Origin: Ustulina deusta
Taxonomy: Eukaryota; Ascomycota; Sordariomycetes; Xylariales; Xylariaceae
DNA: 64,000 bases
Direction: 5' to 3'
Assembly (NCBI GenBank): GCA_023159155.1
Contig: JAJNNX010000051.1
Coordinates: 248,001 to 312,000 of the forward strand
The notes beneath the pieces are model-generated. The model was given only the letters and a program-made list of their open reading frames with translations, ran no database searches and was not told where the DNA came from. Positions 22,001 through 30,889 of the stretch are shown in pieces (positions within the stretch are counted from its first letter, which is position 1; every line of letters begins with the position of its first letter). The translations under genes were made by a program, and so were the position numbers.

Positions 22001-22984
22001 AACGGTCAACAACCGGAGAACAAGAAGAAAAAGCCAATTATTGCGATGGCGTCAGGCCCGAGGTGCGAAAGACTAGAGACCCCTACTCCCGTATCTTCAA
22101 ATCGGCCTGCTGACCTTGTAGTACCGCAGGTCATCATTGATCAATACGTGCGACAATTCGCGCATGGCTGATGAACGCCAAGTGGCCCATTAAACGGTTT
22201 GAGTCGCAGCTACAGATCATGCGAAATTTGCTAGACGTCGCAGGAACAGTCTCAAGTCGGCAACCGGCGGGCCAGAAGAAGAAATTCACCTTCCAGTTCG
22301 TGTCCTCCATCGCGACCGTCGGGTACTGGCCCATTTGGACGGGGAACGCCTGCGTTCCCGAGGAGCGAATGGCCCTCGAATCCGTACTGCCGACGGGATA
22401 CGGCGACGCCACGTACATCTGCGAACTCATGCTCGATGCAACACTGCACCGCTATCCCGACCGCTTCCGAGCCATGGTCGTCCGACCAGGCCAGATCGCC
22501 GGATCGAGTGCCAGCGGCTACTAGAACCCGATGGAACATCTATCGTTCCTCTGTAAGTCGTCGCAAACCCTCTCCACTCTCCCCGACCTCAGCGGCCCGC
22601 TCTCCTAGACGCCCGTCGACACGGTCGCCGCCACCCTCGTTAACTTACTCTCTAAGGAGCAACCACGCCCAGTGTACCACATCGATAACCCGATAAGACA
22701 GCCCTGGCAGGAGACACTATCAACTCTCGCAACGGCAATGGATATCCCGAGAGGAAACGGGATGCAAACGTGATTCCCTTGCACGAATGGATCCAGAGAG
22801 TCAAGGACCACACAAGAGAGATTGGGGCCCGCGAATACGAGGGCAATAACCCGGCTATTTTGCTCGTTGATTTCCTCGAGGACAATTTCGTGCGAATGTC
22901 TTGTGGTGGATTATTCCTCGATATGGCCAAGACCCGCCAACACTCTACGTGCGCCGTTGGAGGGAGATGGGTTTCTTGCGATAA
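16039..22984 (+). pseudogene. Non-reducing polyketide synthase (SAT-KS-AT-PT-ACP-MeT-R), heavily broken
   Basis: From ATG 16039 (AACCATGG) to a TAA at 22982 the remains of one iterative NR-PKS can be followed. SAT: MAEMSDPVRSAL..., active-site GFCTG at 16446, intron 16675-16812. KS: NIAVVGISCKVAGADNLEEF, nucleophile in [12 protein letters not shown] at 17814, intron 17846-17992, intron 18198-18352, HGTGT at 18503. AT: only the C-terminal half (from RATLIQDAWGSDKG at about 19025); the GQGSQ and GHSxGE parts are absent. PT: catalytic His in FVVGHVIAQTAP at 19931. ACP: DLGIDSLMGMKM with the phosphopantetheine Ser at 20646. C-methyltransferase: [10 protein letters not shown] at about 21549. Reductive release domain: only the second half (AKWPIKRFESQLQ onward) to the terminal YVRRWREMGFLR. 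At least seven in-frame stops and about as many frameshifts interrupt it. The parent enzyme would have made a C-methylated aromatic polyketide and released it as an aldehyde with NADPH. This copy cannot. Confidence 0.93.
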
Positions 22985-24434
22985 CTGCGCTTGCCATTTT
23001 CTTTCTTGCTTGCTCTCTCTTGTGTCTTGGCGTTGGCTAGATATATATGTCTCGTGTCTATTTTGTCGCTTCATGGTTCGCGACGGGGTTAGATTGCGGA
23101 GTTCGGTGTAAATCGGTTCGGGGTGTTAGAATTTGTGTCCTGTTTATGCTTATTAGGTAGTATATATCTACATTGCGTTATCTCTCTCTCTCGCTCTCTT
23201 AATTTTTCTTTTGTTGGGGCTGGTATTATAGGTGGTAGCGAAGGCGCTTTTGTTCGAACGTTCCTGGAAGGCTAGGACCATGAAGATGATTGAATTAGTT
23301 CCGACATAGATCTCGATAATGTAAAGCGACTTGTGCTTGACTAGTAGTGATAAAGAGATGGGATCAGATGGGATGGCCTGGATCCATTGTAAGTAATGTA
23401 AATGAGCAAACATACCTACAGGAGCCTGACGGGAAGCAAACGAATTGATTTGGACATTGGAAGGAAAAAAACTCCAACGGGATGAAGGTCAATTGCTCTG
23501 CTTCCCAAATCTCAAGGTAAGATGTGCTGTGTTCCTCCTACTATAATGCTGCAGAATAGAGATGCCTGAGTCTATCGGGGAAAGGCTGGTGAGATGCCCA
23601 TCTGTTCGGAAGATGCGTGGCACAAGGTCGAGTAGGTTAGTCATCGGCCATTACAGAGAGTGAGTTCAGTCTTCCTCGCATCACCACGCGCAGTGATGAG
23701 TGCAATGAAAACGAGAAGAATATCAAAAATTGCGGAGATTGGGACACACGAGGCATCGTCAAAAGGCGGAAGGCGACCGCGATGTGCAATGCAGGCCCGC
23801 CAGCCCTGAGGATGGGGATTGTTGAGCCCCCTTCTCTCCCTCCAAGGTAAGTATGAAGAAGAGAAGAGAGGAAAAGGTTTCAAAGGTGGGAGAATGAGCA
23901 AGAATATATAGAGAAATCGAGAGCGGTGAGGATCGGCAGAATCTAGTGTGGAGCCTGACATGTACCTATGTACCTTAGGTAACAAACAACTGGATGCCTG
24001 TGGAATGTGGAAGGCACCACCTAGGGACAGTGCCTATTCATGTGAATTAGACACTGTGTAGAGACCTGCACCGTCCTTCCTACTTCCAGCTCACCTCACA
24101 CTATCAAAATACGACCGACTGCCACATATATACCAGTAGGTATACTATATCCTGCACCGCGGCAATGACGATGAGCGAAAAGAACGGAGAGTTCAATAAA
24201 ACGGCCATATAAGACGGTAAAAAGTAGCAAGGAGACCTGATGGGGCAGACAACTGAGAATGGATCGGTGCCAAATAAATGTGGTAAGGCTGAGAACGAGT
24301 TGCATATATGCCTGGATGCCTGAGCTTGTCACTTAGGCTGCCACCCCGCTGGTTATGTCACTGGTCTTCGAAGTCGAAGCCTGCGAGAGCCTCGTTCCCC
24401 TACCAAAATATATCGAGAATGCAGCCCGGGTACA
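22985..24434. other. Intergenic region between the PKS remnant and the HET gene
   Basis: No gene is supported. Features seen are a (TC)n tract near 23180-23200 and scattered GTACCTAGGT-type words near 23960-23980. Open frames in the stretch lack domains and start contexts. Confidence 0.6.
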
Positions 24435-26239
24435 ATGATTGAGTCTAGAACCACTACATCACCTGCCCAGCCCCCGTACACCTGGGCAAATCTCCAACAA
24501 ACACTAATTTCGGGCTATGAGCCGTTGCCTGATGACCAATCTATTCGAATGCTGGTATTAGAGCCTGGAGGACAAGATGACTCGTTAATAGGGGCTTTCG
24601 ACGTAATCGGCATAGATTCTCCCGAGTTCGGATGTCACGAGGCGCTCTCGTATGTTTGGGGCACCGTCACTGGATATCACAACATTGTTGTCCGCAGCCG
24701 AGGTATAGAACAAGCCGTCAGGGTAACTCCGCACCTTTACGAAGCCCTCAAACGGCTACGGCTTTCTGACAAGAAACGGTCCATCTGGATTGATCAGGTT
24801 TGTATTGACCAAGGAAATTATACGGAGCGCAGTCAGCAGATACAGTTCATGAACCGGCTTTACAAGCATGCAAGGCACATTCTGGTCTGGCTGGGTTCTG
24901 ATACGGAAAGTGTCGCGGAATCAGCATTCAATTTTGTTTTGGAGCTAGACAAGATATTCCAAGACGTTAAAAGGAGCGAAGGCTTTCATGTTGCGTGCAC
25001 CAAAGATCTGGAGATACAGCCGAGAAAACCGTGGGTTCATTTGGACCGCCTCATGCAGCTGGGATGGGTACGTCTGCTTCGTGCACATATCGTACCATCT
25101 AGAATCTCACTCATCATGCTCACGCTCCTTAGTTCACCCGAGGCTGGATAGTTCAAGAAATCGGTACTGGAGCACCAGCAACCTTAATCTGGGGCGCAGC
25201 CGAGATTGAGTGGCAGGTCCTGTCCAGAGTATGTGAGAGGCTTCAAAACTACTATCACCTCCGTAGCAAATTCAAAATCCGTACAGACAAAGTCAGATAT
25301 CTTTTTCGACGATTTGCAGAGCCCAGCGAGCGCGGAAACAATGAAAACCGCTACAGCTTCATCTATGGGCTCCACCGGGCACGTCGCCTGAAGTTCAGCG
25401 ACCAACGGGATCGAGTCTTTGCCTTTCTCGGCCACTTCTCGCGCCATGGATCCAACGAAGAACTTCGAGACCTCAAAGCAGATTACAAAAGAACAGTAAC
25501 CGAGATCTACAATGATGTTGCCGAGAGAGCTCTCAGGGGCGAAGCGGGTACTTCTGATGGCTCAGCCTTAATTACACTCGCCGCCGTGCAGCATACTAGC
25601 CTACAAACCGGCAATGCGGTCCTATCTGAGACGACAGTCGGCCCTAGTGAAGGAGATAAATCGCCATCGTGGGTACCAGACTGGAGGATCTTTCAATCAT
25701 TCATGCTCACAGAACCTGTCAGTCCTCATAAAGCTCATGGAACCTCGCGCCCTCGGTTGGAAATCGATGACAACGGCTCTCTGTTGAGAATTCACGGTTT
25801 GGAAATCGATACTATCGAAGCCTGCTCTCGACCTTTAGGCGCTGGGGAGTTCTATACCAATAGCTCTCCTGGCGACCATGAACCAGCCATCACCTACATT
25901 TGGAGAGATATCTGTCGCCAGGATCACTTCGATTTGGGCTGCACGTACTTAAACGGTGAAAGTTCCTTCTTCGCATATATGCAGACATTGAGTAATGGCT
26001 GTGTTCAGACTGCAAAACGGGACAATGTGCAATACAGCAAAATCCCGAAGTCCAGATGGCTCGAGCATGCAGCCTCGTATGTTGTACAGGCTCTTACCTG
26101 GGTAGGCAGGTGTGGATTCAACCATGGGTCACCAGCTGCGCAGAAGATGGGCATACCTACTAAGGGTTGGCAGCAATTTGTAGGTGCCTGTCTATCCATG
26201 TACATATCTGACACATGCAGGCTGCATTATAGTGCCTGA
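24435..26239 (+). CDS. HET-domain (heterokaryon incompatibility) protein
   Basis: Exons 24435-25067 and 25133-26239, with a 65-bp intron GTACGT...TAG, give about 579 residues. The HET domain (PF06985 type) fills the N-terminal part: HEALSYVWG at residues 68-76, SIWIDQVCIDQ at 116-126, the ERSQQIQFMNRLYKHARHILVWLG block at 131-154, and FTRGWIVQEI immediately after the splice. The following YSFIYGLHRARRLKFSDQRDRVFAFLG is the conserved segment that precedes the variable C-terminal region. HET proteins trigger cell death after fusion of incompatible hyphae, often downstream of NLR-type receptors. No partner domain is fused here. The deaminase-like gene starts only 226 bp downstream on the same strand, which suggests a functional pair. 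No lesions are seen. Confidence 0.92.
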
Positions 26240-26465
26240 CGTGTCAGCTGTAAATGCTGACCAGTTGGGTCGATTGAATTACCCCCTTTCAAAGTATCTT
26301 TTCTTACCACATCTGTTTTTTACATTTTCAACATCCAGTCACACATTCCTTCACACCACGATCCGAAGAGCATGTCATTATTTTATTGGTTGATTGACGT
26401 TTCTGAATATATATGGATATATATATCTGACCACATGCGGCACGCAAGAGACACCTTCTAGAAAA

Positions 26466-28676
26466 ATGGCTCGATCCGTTCGGTTTGGGGGAATCGACTT
26501 TATCCCAGAGAGTTCAACGAGTACGAATCAGCTTGAATCTCCCAATACCCAGTCGTTGCAGTCCAGAACATCAGAACTCAGGCTACAATCTACCCCTAAC
26601 TCCTCACTTTGGAAAATCCCCGGAATTGAGAAGGATACGTTCTATGCTGCTGCACTCTTCCTTCATGTAAAAGCAGGAGAGCTTGAAGGAAGGCCATGGG
26701 CACGCGGGCCAAAGACACCCCAAGCGACCCGTGCGTTCCTCGATCACCTTGCCGATTGCTTCGCACGTTCCAAACTTCGGGATGCGCGAGATCACGTCTC
26801 TGCTACCACCATGGTGAGAGAGGATCAGCACAGGAAAATCACGCTCTACATCGCTAAGAATCGGAGCAGCAAACCATCTGAGGCTCTGATCTCTCGAGAA
26901 CGGGACAGTATCGCGAGAAACGAAAATGAAGACTTCGCTAAGCAATTAGTGCAATGGTTCAACGACTTAGCCAGGGTGGACACAGAAAGCACCGAAGCTG
27001 ATGGCGATAGATTTCGTGAATGCATGAGCATTTTCACAATAATGTGCGAATTCAACCAATCCCGGCTCGAACACTATATCACGAAGATAAGCGAACTGGA
27101 TGTTGGCATCCTAGAGCGAGCTCTACCCCTCGAATCCGAGCAGAAATTCAACGATGGCTGGGAGGCTATCGAGTCTGTGATTGGCAAATGCTGCCACTAC
27201 CAGGGCGAAAAATCCAAAATGTTCAACTCTCAAAACCAAAAAATTCGTCTGCTGACCGACTGCGCCATCCTTGCCGGGGAAACCCGAAAATGTGACGATT
27301 TCCGTTATCTTGCTGTGAAAGGCAACACAGCGGCTTCGAATTCCGGACTGAAGCGTCTCATGAAGGCTATAGAGGGGATCCAATATCTTGGCCGACTCTA
27401 CGCCGCCTGTTCCACTTTCTTCAATTTTTGTAAAAACGAAGAACAGAGAGACTACACTTTTGAATATGTTTTGCTCCCTTCCGAAGAGGATAAGTGGACT
27501 GGCGGTTCCTACATCCAAAAGATCCTGTCATGGGCAGGAGACCTGGGTTTGGACGATGTCGAGACAACGAGTCGGATTGTGGGCGATAAATGTGTTGCGG
27601 TAGACATGACGGTGAAGGATCGACTGGAAGCAGTCGCCAACGATGGCAGGGAAACAGCTCCCGTGCATTGCGAGATCCAGCTCCTGACGTACTTCCTACG
27701 ACCAGGTGCACCGAAATGCGTGGACTACTTCGGGTGTAGCAAGAAGTCTTGTTGGTTATGTTGGCATATGATGGTGGAGAACTGCCAGTTCAGCATGAAG
27801 GATACTCATCGCAAGATCTACCCACGCTGGGCGGTGCCATCTGAGCTCACTCTTTCATATGCCAATGTCGCGGAAGGACTCAAAATAGCATACAACGAGA
27901 TGTTATCTCTCCTACAGCATAAGGCCATCAAGGGAACAAACCTCAAGTCCCCCGGGCCGTTCCTCCAATCTTCAGCTCGAATAACTCCACATGACCCAAA
28001 TCAGGAATCTGGATCGGGATATTTCTCTGGCGATCACATTGAAGCGTTGAACACAGAGCAACTCCCTATTACAAAAGTGCCAGCTCTTTACATCCCCCAA
28101 GACGGTTCTTTCTCAGATGTCCGCAGCGTAACGGTGTCGGTATACCAAGAGCCTAGACTAGACATAGGGAATTATCTTTCACTTAGATTTGGCAGTCTAC
28201 AGGTTGTGCTTGCTTTCCAGTTATTCATCGACTTCGGGTCTTTGGGTGAATCATCAGAACCCGACGAGTTTCAAGCGTTGTTCTGGGTCTACGATTTGAT
28301 ACCTGGAGGGTGGAGCGACACTTTTCGTAAAAACAAATATAGAATGTTTTACCGAATAGCCGAGGTTTCGCTGGCCCCGAATCGTTTGATTCTGGAAACC
28401 TGGAGAGGTGAACATGGCGATTTGTATGGGGAATGCCCTTGGCGGGGAGACGTGTTTATTCTTTGCACATCTTCACAGGATATACACTCAATTGCCGAAA
28501 ACTTGGAGGATGCAAGGGCTGTAGATTGTTCAAATTTTTTGGCAGCTCTTGCAAAGCACTTCAGATCTTTAGGACCAGAAGGCGCCGTTAAGACAAGGAA
28601 AAGACAGCAAGATACGGCGGCTAGATTTTTCAGGATATCCAGGTACAAGAAAGAGGTTGATATGATTGGTATATGA
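26466..28676 (+). CDS. OTT_1508-like deaminase family protein
   Basis: A single exon of about 736 residues starts at ATG 26466 (AAAAATGGC), preferred over an in-frame ATG at 26394 that would add 24 unlikely residues. Residues 401-403 read HCE inside VHCEIQLLTYF, and about 25 residues later comes FGCSKKSCWLCWHMM with the CxxC pair at Cys429 and Cys432. Together these form the zinc site (His, proton-shuttle Glu, two Cys) of the cytidine-deaminase-like fold. The arrangement matches the fungal OTT_1508-like deaminases (PF14441). The alpha-helical N-terminal 390 residues and a C-terminal region of about 300 residues have no motif I recognise. The substrate is unknown; family members have been proposed as nucleic-acid or nucleotide deaminases in conflict systems. 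It follows the HET gene co-directionally. A diverged direct repeat of its 3' flank occurs at 3345-3508. Confidence 0.85.
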   Translation: MARSVRFGGIDFIPESSTSTNQLESPNTQSLQSRTSELRLQSTPNSSLWKIPGIEKDTFYAAALFLHVKAGELEGRPWARGPKTPQATRAFLDHLADCFARSKLRDARDHVSATTMVREDQHRKITLYIAKNRSSKPSEALISRERDSIARNENEDFAKQLVQWFNDLARVDTESTEADGDRFRECMSIFTIMCEFNQSRLEHYITKISELDVGILERALPLESEQKFNDGWEAIESVIGKCCHYQGEKSKMFNSQNQKIRLLTDCAILAGETRKCDDFRYLAVKGNTAASNSGLKRLMKAIEGIQYLGRLYAACSTFFNFCKNEEQRDYTFEYVLLPSEEDKWTGGSYIQKILSWAGDLGLDDVETTSRIVGDKCVAVDMTVKDRLEAVANDGRETAPVHCEIQLLTYFLRPGAPKCVDYFGCSKKSCWLCWHMMVENCQFSMKDTHRKIYPRWAVPSELTLSYANVAEGLKIAYNEMLSLLQHKAIKGTNLKSPGPFLQSSARITPHDPNQESGSGYFSGDHIEALNTEQLPITKVPALYIPQDGSFSDVRSVTVSVYQEPRLDIGNYLSLRFGSLQVVLAFQLFIDFGSLGESSEPDEFQALFWVYDLIPGGWSDTFRKNKYRMFYRIAEVSLAPNRLILETWRGEHGDLYGECPWRGDVFILCTSSQDIHSIAENLEDARAVDCSNFLAALAKHFRSLGPEGAVKTRKRQQDTAARFFRISRYKKEVDMIGI

Positions 28677-28816
28677 GCGTTGGATTCAGCTTGGCCACAT
28701 TATAAGTGTAGGTGGGAGGACCTCAATATATACATGAACGGTGATGAGCGTGATCTTCGTGCCTTGATCTTCTACAGTACATGGAGTGACTCCTTGATAC
28801 CGTTCACTTTCAACAC
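28660..28816 (+). repeat. Diverged direct repeat, right copy (partner at 3345-3508)
   Basis: This begins around the deaminase stop codon and continues about 140 bp into its 3' flank. It keeps G and C where the left copy has A and T. The first 60 bases after the stop could be read as an open frame, but the repeat is more likely flanking DNA carried in an old segmental duplication or the edge of a mobile element. Confidence 0.8.
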
Positions 28817-29031
28817 AACCAAACTAGACTTTAGACCAAGTAAGAGCCCTTTACTTCCAACACGTTTTCCAGGCTGGCAGGAAGTAAGCAGTTACCAGCT
28901 AACCTGGTAGTGTAGGTAGTTAAATCATTTGGTATTGTAGGTCAGACTAGTCCTGTTCAAGTTCTGTGTTCTGTCATTAATAATCAGGACAGAGACAGTT
29001 TTGAGCCCCAATAACAAACCATGACGACAAC

Positions 29032-29128
29032 GCCCTGGTAGCTCAATTGGTTAGAGCGTCGGACTTTTATTAGTTCCGACTTATGAAGAGTGATCCGAAG
29101 GCTGCGGGTTCGACCCCCGCCTGGGGCG
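29032..29128 (+). tRNA. tRNA-Lys (anticodon UUU) with a 23-nt intron
   Basis: All arms fold. The acceptor pairs GCCCTGG with CTGGGGC (two wobble pairs), D-arm GCTC/GAGC, anticodon stem TCGGA/TCCGA, and T-arm GCGGG-TTCGACC-CCCGC. The mature anticodon loop is CTTTTAA with TTT at 29066-29068. An intron of 23 nt (29070-29092) sits after position 37, the canonical place for nuclear tRNA introns. The A box (TAGCTCAATTGG) and B box (GGTTCGACCCC) are intact. It lies alone between the deaminase and SGNH hydrolase genes. Confidence 0.93.
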
Positions 29129-29481
29129 TTTATTCTCTTTTGCTCTCAGTTAGGTCTAAGTAACTCATTCTTTCTCCTTTTTGATGCTATATATAGATAG
29201 TATATATATATAGCCTTGGTTCAAAAGTTGCTAATGCAAGGGGCAATAAGTTGTGCAGTGTGGGTATTATCAGATAACTTGCTGGCTGCTTTTTCTACAG
29301 AAAGTTAAAAATGCTACCTGGGAAGGTTTTTACATTCTGTCGCTCGCTTCACCCATGCATGCATGCACTACACAGCACAACATAAAAGACTTTTGCTAAC
29401 TGAATAAGACAGATGAGAGAAATAAGTATCCTAAGGGAATAGATAAACAATACACATAATTTTCTTTACAGTTTTCACATC
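29129..29481. other. Short intergenic region with a TA-rich inverted repeat
   Basis: After a T-rich Pol III terminator-like run (29131-29143) there is a TA-rich imperfect palindrome at about 29185-29216 (GCTATATATAG...CTATATATATAGC-like) and a short (CATG)n run near 29354. No gene is seen. The left end should contain the 3' UTR of the minus-strand SGNH hydrolase. Confidence 0.6.
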
Positions 29482-30889
29482 TCATTGAAAGATGCTTAGC
29501 GGGAACTGATCTGCGATAGCTTGGTAGCCCGCCGGATTCGGGTGCAGGTGATCGCCGCCGTCGTACTGCGCGGCCAGGTTGGCCGGGGTCGACGGGTTTG
29601 CCAGGAACTTGGCGAAATCGACCGAGGCGGCGAAGCTGCCGTCGCCCCCGGCCAGAATCCACTTGTTCACCGTCTGCCGCGCCGTGTCGCGCGTCGGGCT
29701 GCTGTACGCCTGCCCGCTGCCGCCGAACGGCGTGATGGTCGCCCCGAACATGGTGATGCCCGCCGCCTTGGCGTCCGTCGCGATCGTCTTGAAGGCCGAG
29801 TCGAGGCTGCTGCTGATCTGCGACTGCGTGCCTGAGTCCGCCGACGCGCCGCCGATATCGTTCACGCCTTCGAAGATAAGCCCGTATTTGGCTCCCGCTG
29901 TCGCGAGGAGATCGCGCTTGTAGCGCTGCAGCAATGGCGGTCCCAGCCCTCCTGTTAGAACCGTGTTCCCGCCCGCTGCCTGGTTGACCACGGCAACGTT
30001 CGTGATGTTCTCTTTTTGCATCCGGGCGAGAAGGAGATCTGGCCATCTATGACGTGGGCTGGTTAGTCTTCATCCGATCTTCGTTTCACATAGCGATCGA
30101 TCTAACCGGTTGTTCTTGTTGTCGGTGCTACCACGGCCGTCCGTGATGCTATCGCCGAGGATCACCAAGGCCACTGTCGACTTTGGAGCCCACGCTTCGA
30201 CCGCGTTTAGAAAGTACCAATGGGCCGTGTTCGCCCCCGTCACGGTAGATGCATTGACATGGTTCCCTTGTTGCATCCACGAGGTTGTACGACTCCCAGG
30301 GTGGCCTGTAATACTAGTGCCAGACTGACCGGCTTGAGAGTAGAGAGTGACGGTGATCATAGACTGTGGTTCGATCTTGACGTCAATGGGATCCGTATAC
30401 ACCACCTGACCCTGAGGGATGTTCACAGAGCTTGAGCCGTTGAACGTGAGTCCCCTGAGAGTTGTAGTATCAATGCCGCTGACGCCGGCCTCTCCACCTG
30501 TGGGAAAAGCTAGGGATGCGGCTGTGACAGGTAAAGCGCTACCACCAAACGTGTTGGAGATCTGGATGCGGATTCTCTCGGCACCAATAGACATGTGGAG
30601 TGTTTGTCTGAGCGTGGCGTCTTTAAACACACCGGATCCCGTCTATGCCAGAACGTAAGGCGCCGAATTTCACGTAAGTCGGTGAGACTGTTGGACTTAC
30701 GAAAGGGGACGGAGGCAGATTGCTCTGCTCAACCAGCTGTGGCATTGACGTCCACGTCGCGACCCAGTGAGAATCTGCATCTTGTCTCTTCTCCAACTTC
30801 TCGAGATCTAGCGGGGATCCGACTACGCATGTTGTCCATAGTAGACAAGCCGCCGTGGATAACAGCTTGAGTCTCATGCCGGCCAACAT
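29482..30889 (-). CDS. Secreted SGNH/GDSL hydrolase
   Basis: Minus-strand exons 30889-30701, 30642-30107 and 30046-29482 (introns of 58 and 60 bp) give about 429 residues. A signal peptide (MRLKLLSTAACLLWTTCVVG) is followed by a probable Kex2 site (LEKR). After a beta-rich N-terminal portion, block I reads LVILGDSITDGRGS with the catalytic Ser, block III GVNDIGG, and block V GGDHLHPNPAGY with the Asp and His of the triad. This is the fungal/streptomycete type of extracellular SGNH hydrolase, related to rhamnogalacturonan acetylesterase- and lipase-like enzymes. It likely removes acyl groups from plant or microbial polysaccharides or lipids, but the substrate is not determined. Two candidate start codons (30889, 30877) differ by four residues. 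GC content in the third exon is high. Confidence 0.9.

Noticed and set aside
24435..26239. HET gene as a possible pseudogene
   Set aside because: The single break in the frame near 25068 is a standard 65-bp intron with good GT-AG ends, and the spliced product keeps all HET blocks.
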